Below are positions 1-5,635 of a stretch of DNA of 5,635 nucleotides, in pieces (within the stretch, counting starts at the first letter, position 1; every line of letters starts with the position of its first letter). The stretch is from Chitinophagaceae bacterium (GTDB lineage Bacteria; Bacteroidota; Bacteroidia; Chitinophagales; Chitinophagaceae). The notes beneath the pieces were generated by a model. The model ran no database searches and was not told where the DNA came from. It saw nothing but the letters and a program-made list of their open reading frames with translations. Where the stretch lies: contig JAHEZB010000193.1 of assembly GCA_023251285.1 (NCBI GenBank), positions 1 through 5,635 of the forward strand, written 5' to 3'. Made by a program: the position numbers and the translations under genes.

Positions 1-44
1 CTTCGAACAGTTGCTTTTAATCTCCGTTAAGATTGAATGAAATT

Positions 45-69
45 AAAAGAAGCCTCAGGCACGGCGCCT
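45..69 (-). terminator. Possible weak terminator after gpmI
   Basis: A GC-rich patch stands out in otherwise AT-rich non-coding DNA 40-60 bases past the gpmI stop. Read on the minus strand it can form either a 4-bp stem (AGGC/GCCT at 69-66 and 60-57, loop of 5) or a 3-bp GCC/GGC stem (60-58 and 54-52), followed by TTCTTTT. The stems are short, so this is only a candidate intrinsic terminator. The position, right after a gene with nothing else coding nearby, is the main support. Confidence 0.22.
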
Positions 70-107
70 TTCCTCCTCTCTCCACCAAAGAAATCTCCTA
101 TAAGAAG

Positions 108-1628
108 TTATTCATCAATTAATATTTTACCCGTCATTTCTTTTGGTATTGGTAGTTTCATCATTGTCAAAATCGTTGGCGCAATATCCCCCAGTTTTCC
201 CGGATGAACGGTTCCGTGCCATTCTTTGTCAATAATAAAAAGCGGCACCAGGTTTTTGGTATGTGCGGTATTCGGCGTTCCATCTTCATTCACGATATAA
301 TCTGCATTGCCATGATCGGCGGTAAGAAAAACAGTATAATTATTTTCCAACGCCGTTGTGACGATTTCTTTTACACATTTATCGACCGTTTCCACAGCTT
401 TTATCACGGCATCCCAAACACCTGTATGGCCTACCATATCAGCGTTTGCAAAATTTAGACAAATAAAATCAGCAGATTGGTTTTTGATCTCAGGAAGCAA
501 AGCGTCTGTGACTTCATAAGCGCTCATTTCAGGTTTTAAATCATAAGTCGCCACTTTTGGTGAAGGGATCAGAATTCTTCTTTCGCCTTCAAAAGGAACT
601 TCACGGCCACCGCTGAAGAAAAAGGTGACGTGAGGATATTTTTCAGTTTCAGCAATACGGATTTGTGTTCTATTATTTTGAGCCAAAACATTTCCTAAAG
701 TATTTACGAGGTCGTCTTTTTGAAAGATTACGTGAATATTCTTGAAAGTGTGTTCATAAAGCGTCATTGTTGTATAATTCAGATTCAACGGCTTCATGTT
801 GTAATCGGGAAACGCTGTTTGCGTAAGCACTTCAGTAATTTCACGGCATCTGTCTGTACGGAAATTGAAACAAATCACCGCGTCACCGTCCATCATTTCT
901 GAATCCGGAGTTTCGGCGTTGATGATCGGTTTTAAAAATTCGTCGGTAACGTTATTTTGATAAGAATCGGTAATAGCAGAAAAAATGTTGGTGGTTACTT
1001 CTCCGGTTCTGTGTACCAGCGCATCGTATGCAATTTTTATCCTTTCCCATCTTTTATCACGATCCATTGCATAATATCGGCCAATGATCGTCGCTATTTT
1101 GCCGGTAGTTTTATCCAAATGTTGCTGCAGATCTTCCAAAAAATGAATGCCGCTTTTTGGATCCGTATCCCGGCCATCAGTAAACGCATGAATAAACACT
1201 TTTTCCAATCCGTGTTCTTTACAAATTGTCGTGATCGCTTTGAGATGATCTATATGAGAATGCACGCCGCCATTGCTTACAAGTCCCATTAAGTGTAACG
1301 GCCGGTCATTATCTTTTGCATAATTTATACTTTGTAATAAAGCCGGATTTTTCGCAAATTCTCCATTTTCTATGGCTACATTGATGCGTTCCAATTCCTG
1401 GTAAACGATTCTGCCGGCACCCAGATTCAGATGCCCGACTTCACTGTTCCCCATTTGGCCTTCCGGGAGGCCAACGTCTCTTCCGCAGGTAACTAAGGTG
1501 GTATGAGGATACTTTTCGTAAAGAGAGTTGACAAAAGGAGTTTGTGCATTTTGAATCGCGTCGCTTTCTTTTTTCTGGCCCAGGCCCCATCCGTCCATAA
1601 TCACCAGAATTACTTTTTTTGCTTCCAT
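108..1628 (-). CDS. gpmI: 2,3-bisphosphoglycerate-independent phosphoglycerate mutase
   Basis: Cytosolic glycolytic and gluconeogenic enzyme that interconverts 3-phosphoglycerate and 2-phosphoglycerate using two metal ions (typically Mn2+) and a phosphoserine intermediate. The 506 residues match the usual family length of about 510. All hallmarks of the alkaline-phosphatase-superfamily fold are visible: MDGWG with metal ligand D12; catalytic S62 in QMGNSEVGH; the inserted phosphotransferase domain with GGVHSHIDH (H123), TDGRDTDP (D151, R153, D154), GRYYAMDRD (R184, R190) and FNFRTDR (R257, R260); K330 in EKYPHVTFFFSGG; then metal ligands D397 and H401 (NADMVGHTG), D438 and H439 (TADHGNAD) and H456 (TAHTKN). 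Nothing is missing or frameshifted, so it should be active. The ATG at 1628 gives the standard N-terminus a few residues before the first beta strand. It is divergent from the DUF4783 gene, with 105 bases between the starts. There is no Shine-Dalgarno sequence, and the candidate promoter almost touches the start codon. Confidence 0.97.
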   Translation of the reverse strand: MEAKKVILVIMDGWGLGQKKESDAIQNAQTPFVNSLYEKYPHTTLVTCGRDVGLPEGQMGNSEVGHLNLGAGRIVYQELERINVAIENGEFAKNPALLQSINYAKDNDRPLHLMGLVSNGGVHSHIDHLKAITTICKEHGLEKVFIHAFTDGRDTDPKSGIHFLEDLQQHLDKTTGKIATIIGRYYAMDRDKRWERIKIAYDALVHRTGEVTTNIFSAITDSYQNNVTDEFLKPIINAETPDSEMMDGDAVICFNFRTDRCREITEVLTQTAFPDYNMKPLNLNYTTMTLYEHTFKNIHVIFQKDDLVNTLGNVLAQNNRTQIRIAETEKYPHVTFFFSGGREVPFEGERRILIPSPKVATYDLKPEMSAYEVTDALLPEIKNQSADFICLNFANADMVGHTGVWDAVIKAVETVDKCVKEIVTTALENNYTVFLTADHGNADYIVNEDGTPNTAHTKNLVPLFIIDKEWHGTVHPGKLGDIAPTILTMMKLPIPKEMTGKILIDE

Positions 1629-1632
1629 ATTT

Positions 1633-1665
1633 CAAAACTAATTATTCATATTTATATAATCACAA
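1633..1665 (-). promoter_or_regulatory. Bacteroidota-type promoter for gpmI
   Basis: On the minus strand, TAGTTTTG (1640-1633) matches the Bacteroidota -7 consensus TAnnTTTG exactly. A TTG (1665-1663) lies 22 bases upstream, an acceptable spacing for the -33 element. Only four bases separate the -7 box from the gpmI ATG, so transcription would begin at or very near the start codon. The match is exact but short, and AT-rich intergenic DNA produces such matches by chance. Confidence 0.4.
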
Positions 1666-1733
1666 GAATTTCAAATCGTGATAGAACTTTATCATTTGGC
1701 ATGCTTTTCGTAAAATAGAATCAAATCAATTCC

Positions 1734-2108
1734 ATGAAAAAATATTTACTTTTTTTATGCCTGTGTATTGTTTTATCATCGTTTATAACAATCTCATTTA
1801 CACAAATAGCCAGTGCCCTAAAATCAGGTGATGCCAGCCAGGTATCTAAGTATTTAGACAACACTGTGGAAATCACCTTGCGTGAATCGACAAAATCATA
1901 TAGCAAAAATCAGGCTCAGCTTGTTTTAAGCCAATTTTTTAGTAATAATCCTGTAAAAGATTTTAAATTGATCCATGAAAGTGAGAATGAAGGTTCGCAA
2001 TATTGTATTGGTAATTTAACTACTGCAAATGGTGTGTTTCGCACCACTATCTATATGAAACAGAAAGGTGATAAACAATTGGTTCAGGAAATGAGATTTG
2101 AGAAATAA
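1734..2108 (+). CDS. Small exported DUF4783-like protein, function unknown
   Basis: A 124-residue protein that resembles the DUF4783 family of small Bacteroidota proteins, assigned from memory of the family pattern. The N-terminus has two lysines, then a hydrophobic stretch (about residues 4-22), consistent with a Sec signal peptide. There is no clear Ala-x-Ala cleavage site, and C9 and C11 do not sit in a lipobox, so cleavage is uncertain and it could stay anchored. The mature part starts with a short helix (IASALKSGD, 25-33) and contains YLDNTVEITL (40-49), QFFSNNPV (67-74), QYCIGNL (89-95), FRTTIYMKQKG (102-112) and an end rich in charged residues (QEMRFEK). The helix-then-strands order would suit an NTF2-like fold, which is inference. 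Start at 1734 is favoured because it gives the signal peptide; no Shine-Dalgarno precedes it. It is divergent from gpmI, and no convincing promoter or terminator was found for it. No enzymatic function can be claimed. Confidence 0.85.
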   Translation: MKKYLLFLCLCIVLSSFITISFTQIASALKSGDASQVSKYLDNTVEITLRESTKSYSKNQAQLVLSQFFSNNPVKDFKLIHESENEGSQYCIGNLTTANGVFRTTIYMKQKGDKQLVQEMRFEK

Positions 2109-2211
2109 TTTGAAAAAAAGAATTCAGCTTATTTATTCGTTTGCTTAAATGGATGGCCACTTAAAAACGTTCCTTAAACAATTTGCAATTTAAAATAGCA
2201 CATTCATTTCT

Positions 2212-2244
2212 TTTAGCGTCAATCGTCTCCATTTAGCTGCTAAA
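2212..2244. repeat. TTTAGC half-site repeated three times, two as a dyad
   Basis: TTTAGC occurs at 2212-2217 and again at 2232-2237, a spacing of 20 bases (about two helical turns). The second copy forms a perfect 13-base palindrome with GCTAAA at 2239-2244 around a central T. Such spacing on one DNA face would suit a dimeric regulator, but the motif matches no operator I know and the unit is short. Confidence 0.3.
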
Positions 2245-2339
2245 AACAAAGAACAGTACTTTCCTATAATGTCCTGCTTTCTGCTATTTGCAGCCATTCC
2301 CCCGTGCTGCTGTGAGAAAATAAAAAGCAAAATTATTAT

Positions 2340-2347
2340 TACCTTCG
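2340..2347 (+). promoter_or_regulatory. Candidate -7 element for the export operon
   Basis: TACCTTCG followed by CA differs from the Bacteroidota -7 consensus TAnnTTTG at one base. It sits about 60 bases ahead of the ATG at 2408, which would leave an AT-rich leader of roughly 50-55 bases. No good -33 TTTG is present at the expected distance; the nearest similar sequence is TGTG at 2311-2314, which is too far. If used, it may be weak or need an activator. Confidence 0.33.
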
Positions 2348-2407
2348 CAAACAATTTTTAACTTCCCAAAATTATTTATTGTAAAGGAATTTTAAACGAA
2401 GAAATAA

Positions 2408-4852
2408 ATGAAAATAGTCAAAACTGTACTATTTGTTTTGTTCACCATACTTTTTTGTTCAAACCAACTGCACGCACAAAACAGCTTATTCGATCTTCAG
2501 GACCTGAGCCAGGTTAAAATAGATGATTTGAGCGATAATCAGTTAATTGCTGCTTATAATAAAGCGATGGAATCCGGCATTACCGAATCTCAATTGTATA
2601 AAATGGTTGCTGAAAAAGGATTGCCTGACGTAGAAATAAAAAAGCTTCGCGACAGATTGCAAAACTTATCTCCTACAAAAAAATCAATTTCCGGAAATGA
2701 GATAGATCAAGAAAAAAATAGTACTACTGATCGATATGACACCTCGGGAACGAATCTGCCAATTCAAAAGTTTCAAAATGATCAAACGATCTTTGGTTCC
2801 GAACTTTTTACCTCCAACAGCCTGGTTTTTGAGCCAAATTTACGCATTCCTGCACCTGCCGGCTATGTTCTCGGACCGGATGACGAACTGGTGGTATCCG
2901 TCTACGGTTTCAGCGAAAAAAAATACAATTTAACGATAAATGAATCAGGGGAAATATACATTCCTAACGTCGGACCAATTTACCTAAATGGATTAAGCAT
3001 TGAAGAAGCAACGCAAAAAATCAAGTCAAAACTGGCCTCTACTATTTATCGGGCAATCAATACCGGAAAAACAAAAGTACAGGTAACACTTGGCAAAATC
3101 CGTAGCATTCGCGTTACGGTTATCGGGCAGGCAAAAAAGCCCGGAACTTTTACGGTTTCTTCCCTTACTACACTTTATAATATACTTTATTTATGTGGTG
3201 GTCCTACGTCCATGGGCAGCTACCGTGACATTGAAATCATTCGCGGCAACCAGTTAAAAAGAACCGCCGATCTGTATGATTTCCTCGTAGGAGGAAATCA
3301 AAAGGATAATGTCATTTTGCAGGAAGGCGACGTAATCAGAATTCCTTATTATAAAAATCGTGTGTCCATCACCGGAAATGTAAAAAGAGAAGGCAAATTT
3401 GAAATGTTGGATGGTGAAACGTTCAGCGATCTTTTGAAATATTGTGGCGGATTTACAGATAACGCCTACCGAGGAACTGTAACAGTAGTCCGCATTACAG
3501 ACACAGCGAAAAAAATAATTGATCTGAATGCGGGGCAGTTTGCTTCATTCAAAACAAACGGCAGCGATAAATATATAGTAGGAAAACTTCAAGATGAATT
3601 TGGAAACCGTGTCGTAATTAGCGGCTCCGTGCTACGGCCAGGGCCTTACGAATTAATACCCGACTTGACAATAAAGGCATTAATCGATAAAGCCGGTGGA
3701 TTAACGCGCGACGCATATACCAATCGTATTTCTATTTTCAGGTATTTGAAAAACAAAATGCCTACCATGTTTTCTGTTGATCTAGATTCAGTAAACGAAC
3801 AAAAAAGTGTTTTTTTGGTTAAGGATGATTCGGTTGCCGTTCATTCCATTTTTGAATTTCAAGACAGCAATTACATAACGGTCGAAGGCAATGTGAGAAA
3901 ACCCGGCATCGTACACTGGAGAGAAAATATTTCCTTAAGAGATGTTTTGCTTTCTGCCGGTGGAGTTTCCGAATTTGGAGATTCTGCTACCATAGAAATT
4001 TCCAGAAGGATCAGGAATGCAAACGTAGAGAAAGCCAACCACAATGAGAGCACGATCTTTAATATAGATTTAGCAAATAAAAATGGCGCCTCACAGGACG
4101 TATTATTGCAGCCTTTTGACCTGGTAATTGTGAAATCGCTTCCAGGCTATAGCCCTCAGCGAACCGTGCTGGTATTAGGAGAAGTAAAAAGTCCCGGCAG
4201 ATACGGATTGGAAAAAAGCGGAGATAAAATAAGTGATGTAATGGAAAGAGTCGGTGGGTTTAAAGCATCAGCAGATAGTTCTTCCATCACCATTCGCAGA
4301 AGCATTAAATCAAATCTGACTGCCGCGGAGCGGGAAAAGCTTTTTCAAAGGATTCTGAATATTAATCCGGACAGTATCGCTCTTCATCCACGGTTGAAGG
4401 ATGAATTGTATAAATCCTATGATCTGATTAGTGTTGATCTTGCAAAAGCTTTGGCCAATCCCAATAACGCTGAAAATCTTCCATTGGAAGATGGAGATGT
4501 GCTTACGATCGACAGAAGTTCTAATTTGGTGCGCATTTCAGGTGAAGTTTATAACCCGACCATAATACCGTTTAAAGAAAATAAAAATTTAAAATACTAT
4601 GTGCAGCAAGCCGGAAATTTTACGCCTTATGCAAGAAAAACGGGCGCCCTGGTAATTTATCCGGATGGAAAAGCTGCATCGGTAAAACATTTTTTATTTT
4701 TCAAATCATATCCTTCTGTTACCCCGAGATCAGAGATATTTGTACCACAAAAGGCGAAAAATAACAGAACAAAAATTTCAATTGGTGAGTGGTCTGTTGT
4801 TTTGTCTTCGCTGGCACTTTTAACAAACGTGATTTTCAATCTGAGCAAATAA
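2408..4852 (+). CDS. Polysaccharide export protein with six SLBB domains (Wza-like)
   Basis: Outer-membrane polysaccharide exporter of the OPX/Wza group, expected to form an oligomeric periplasm-spanning channel for capsule or exopolysaccharide. The 814 residues are about twice the length of E. coli Wza. Order: Sec signal peptide 1-23 (likely cut after LHA); helical charged region 31-90 (LSDNQL, SGITESQL, EIKKLRDRL); low-complexity linker to about 145; Poly_export domain about 148-228, opening with AGYVLGPDDELVVSVYG and containing GEIYIPNVGPI; then six SLBB modules at about 234-312, 318-393, 402-476, 489-575, 585-702 and 707-778. The modules share a G-x-V-x-x-PG-like opening (VIGQAKKPG, ITGNVKREG, ISGSVLRPG, VEGNVRKPG, VLGEVKSPG, ISGEVYNPT), and most have a later GG. 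A hydrophobic helix at about 795-811 ends the protein and could cross the outer membrane. C17 is not in a lipobox, so unlike Wza it is probably not a lipoprotein. No Shine-Dalgarno is obvious; the ATG at 2408 is fixed by the signal peptide. It is followed after 4 bases by the wzz-like gene, so the two are surely co-transcribed. Confidence 0.93.
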   Translation: MKIVKTVLFVLFTILFCSNQLHAQNSLFDLQDLSQVKIDDLSDNQLIAAYNKAMESGITESQLYKMVAEKGLPDVEIKKLRDRLQNLSPTKKSISGNEIDQEKNSTTDRYDTSGTNLPIQKFQNDQTIFGSELFTSNSLVFEPNLRIPAPAGYVLGPDDELVVSVYGFSEKKYNLTINESGEIYIPNVGPIYLNGLSIEEATQKIKSKLASTIYRAINTGKTKVQVTLGKIRSIRVTVIGQAKKPGTFTVSSLTTLYNILYLCGGPTSMGSYRDIEIIRGNQLKRTADLYDFLVGGNQKDNVILQEGDVIRIPYYKNRVSITGNVKREGKFEMLDGETFSDLLKYCGGFTDNAYRGTVTVVRITDTAKKIIDLNAGQFASFKTNGSDKYIVGKLQDEFGNRVVISGSVLRPGPYELIPDLTIKALIDKAGGLTRDAYTNRISIFRYLKNKMPTMFSVDLDSVNEQKSVFLVKDDSVAVHSIFEFQDSNYITVEGNVRKPGIVHWRENISLRDVLLSAGGVSEFGDSATIEISRRIRNANVEKANHNESTIFNIDLANKNGASQDVLLQPFDLVIVKSLPGYSPQRTVLVLGEVKSPGRYGLEKSGDKISDVMERVGGFKASADSSSITIRRSIKSNLTAAEREKLFQRILNINPDSIALHPRLKDELYKSYDLISVDLAKALANPNNAENLPLEDGDVLTIDRSSNLVRISGEVYNPTIIPFKENKNLKYYVQQAGNFTPYARKTGALVIYPDGKAASVKHFLFFKSYPSVTPRSEIFVPQKAKNNRTKISIGEWSVVLSSLALLTNVIFNLSK

Positions 4853-4856
4853 AACA

Positions 4857-5635
4857 ATGGAGGTTGTAAATAATATAGACAATTACGACAATAACTCAGA
4901 AGCTGCGAGCCGTACTGATAAAGAAAGTGTTATAACCATGAAGATTTTAAAACGCTGTATTTCTCAATGGTGGTTATTTCTGATTATTGGCTTAATTGGC
5001 GGAATCGCCGGTTATATTTATGCGTCTAAACAAAGGCCTGTTTATCAAAGCTATCTTTCATTTGCATTAGATGAAGGGGGGGCTGAAGGCGGTATGTCTA
5101 CAGCAATGGGTTTGGCAAGCCAGCTTGGAATTTCTCTTGGAGGTGCGCAGGATGTTTTTACAGGCGATAATATTCTGCAGATAATGCAAAGCAGAAGACT
5201 TATTGAAGATGTGTTACTTTCTGTAGATACATTTAGCAACAAGCCTTATACACTCATCGAATATTATCTTCAGAATGAAGTTCCTGAGAGAATAAAAAAA
5301 CCCGACATTCATTTTTATCCGGGACAACCGCGTAGTTCCTTTACTTATGCGCAGGATAGTTTACTTTACAATACTTTCTTGTCGTTCAGGAAAAACGATA
5401 TAATAGCAAGGAGACCGAATAAAAACCTGAACATTTATGAACTGATGGTAAGCAGTCCAAATGAAAAATTTTCAAAGGTTTTTACTGACAACCTGGTAGA
5501 AAAAACAAACGTTTTTTACACAGATATCCGGAGTAAAAAAGCAAAAGAAACTTTGACAATTTTAGAAAAAGCTTTGCCAACCGTTAAAGGGAAATTGGAT
5601 GCGACAATTACAAACAGAGCTTCCACACAGGATGC
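4857..5635 (+). CDS. Wzz-type polysaccharide co-polymerase (partial, right end cut)
   Basis: Inner-membrane chain-length determinant of the Wzz/PCP family, which sets polymer length and works with the outer-membrane exporter encoded just upstream. The frame is open to the window edge and 260 residues are visible. The cytosolic N-terminus (about 1-38, acidic then KILKRC) leads into transmembrane helix 1 at about 39-57 (WLFLIIGLIGGIAGYIYAS). The Wzz-typical QRPVYQSYLSFAL follows, then a glycine-rich stretch at 72-96 and GDNILQIMQSRRLIEDVL (103-120). The later part contains NIYELMVSSPNEKFSKVF and a coiled-coil-prone region from about 213 (DNLVEKTNVF, then KAKETLTILEKAL), ending in NRASTQD, which resembles Bacteroidota Wzz proteins. 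The second membrane helix, and any fused tyrosine kinase, would lie beyond the edge. The ATG at 4857 lies 4 bases after the exporter stop, with no Shine-Dalgarno, which suggests translational coupling. Codons 74-75 form part of a run of seven G. Confidence 0.9.
   Translation, partial: MEVVNNIDNYDNNSEAASRTDKESVITMKILKRCISQWWLFLIIGLIGGIAGYIYASKQRPVYQSYLSFALDEGGAEGGMSTAMGLASQLGISLGGAQDVFTGDNILQIMQSRRLIEDVLLSVDTFSNKPYTLIEYYLQNEVPERIKKPDIHFYPGQPRSSFTYAQDSLLYNTFLSFRKNDIIARRPNKNLNIYELMVSSPNEKFSKVFTDNLVEKTNVFYTDIRSKKAKETLTILEKALPTVKGKLDATITNRASTQD

Larger units (their letters stand above)
2109..2407. other. Non-coding region upstream of the export operon
   Basis: This 299-base AT-rich gap lies between the DUF4783 gene and the polysaccharide export gene. 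Reading frames on both strands are short; the longest I noticed is a 35-codon minus-strand frame starting at 2297, with no sign of being real. It holds three copies of TTTAGC (two as a dyad), small GCAGC/GCTGC and CTGC/GCAG stems at 2281-2310, and a -7-like element at 2340-2347. No strong terminator follows the DUF4783 stop. I recognise no tRNA, riboswitch, JUMPstart/ops element or mobile-element end here. Confidence 0.6.

Noticed and set aside
1..40. Tail of a convergent plus-strand gene at the left edge
   Set aside because: All three frames hit stops within 40 bases (18-20, 28-30, 38-40). The piece is too short to tell a gene end from random sequence.
204..1292. Plus-strand open frames at 204-458, 720-902 and 957-1292
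   Set aside because: They lie wholly inside gpmI on the opposite strand, have no family resemblance and are explained as shadow frames of a well-conserved enzyme.
1691..1726. Promoter for the DUF4783 gene (TTTG at 1695-1698, then TAGAATCA at 1716)
   Set aside because: The supposed -7 box matches only the TA of the consensus, so the pair is not better than chance.
1441..1906. Open frames at 1441-1635 (-), 1503-1718 (+) and 1721-1906 (-)
   Set aside because: They overlap gpmI or the DUF4783 gene antisense or out of frame, and their translations look like noise rather than protein domains.
2190..2297. 35-codon minus-strand frame from ATG at 2297, preceded by a GGGGGA purine run
   Set aside because: It is short and has no recognisable motif or upstream promoter. 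G-rich Shine-Dalgarno use is unusual in this group, so it is most likely chance.
2281..2310. CTGC/GCAG and GCAGC/GCTGC stems as a terminator or small RNA
   Set aside because: The stems are only 4-5 bp, mutually exclusive, and followed by an A-rich rather than T-rich stretch.
2916..2923. Run of eight A in the exporter gene as a slippage site
   Set aside because: It encodes a Glu-Lys-Lys stretch in a very AT-rich gene where A runs are common, and the frame is intact on both sides.
3800..3817. A6-GTG-T7 inverted repeat inside the exporter gene
   Set aside because: It consists only of A:T pairs in a coding region at Gln-Lys-Ser-Val-Phe-Leu codons; it is codon composition, not a regulatory hairpin.
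2736..5242. Open frames at 2736-2933 (+), 3871-4053 (-), 4657-4857 (-) and 5051-5242 (-)
   Set aside because: All sit inside the exporter or wzz-like gene, whose own frames carry clear domain motifs.

Overview
The window looks like chromosomal DNA from a member of the Bacteroidota, probably Chitinophagaceae or a near relative. This rests on recalled family resemblance, not a search. The clues are AT-rich DNA, starts without clear Shine-Dalgarno sequences, promoter-like TAnnTTTG elements, a DUF4783-type small exported protein, and a long multi-SLBB export protein followed by a Wzz protein with a glycine-rich segment after its first membrane helix.

Layout: positions 1-107 are a short non-coding tail with a GC-rich dyad that may end the gpmI transcript. 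Positions 108-1628 (minus strand) hold a complete, intact gpmI, the cofactor-independent phosphoglycerate mutase of glycolysis. A 105-base divergent intergenic region carries a good Bacteroidota-type promoter for gpmI, placed so close to the ATG that the mRNA may be leaderless. Positions 1734-2108 (plus) encode a 124-residue exported DUF4783-like protein of unknown function. Positions 2109-2407 appear to be non-coding; they contain three copies of TTTAGC, two of them forming a perfect dyad, and a -7-like element before the next gene. Positions 2408-4852 (plus) encode an 814-residue polysaccharide export protein with a signal peptide, a helical N-terminal region, a Poly_export domain, six SLBB modules and a C-terminal hydrophobic helix. 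Four bases after its stop, at 4857, begins a Wzz-type polysaccharide co-polymerase that runs off the right edge (260 residues visible).

How the genes fit together: the last two genes form the head of a Wza/Wzz-like capsule or exopolysaccharide operon. The Wzz protein would sit in the inner membrane and control chain length, and the SLBB protein would span the periplasm and form the outer-membrane exit. Glycosyltransferases, flippase and polymerase would be expected beyond the right edge. gpmI and the DUF4783 gene look like ordinary flanking chromosome. I found no mobile element, RNA gene or CRISPR array, and no clear evidence of a wholly new system. The points most worth a second look are the six-SLBB exporter without a lipobox, the candidate leaderless gpmI transcript, the TTTAGC dyad ahead of the operon, and a G7 tract early in the wzz-like gene.
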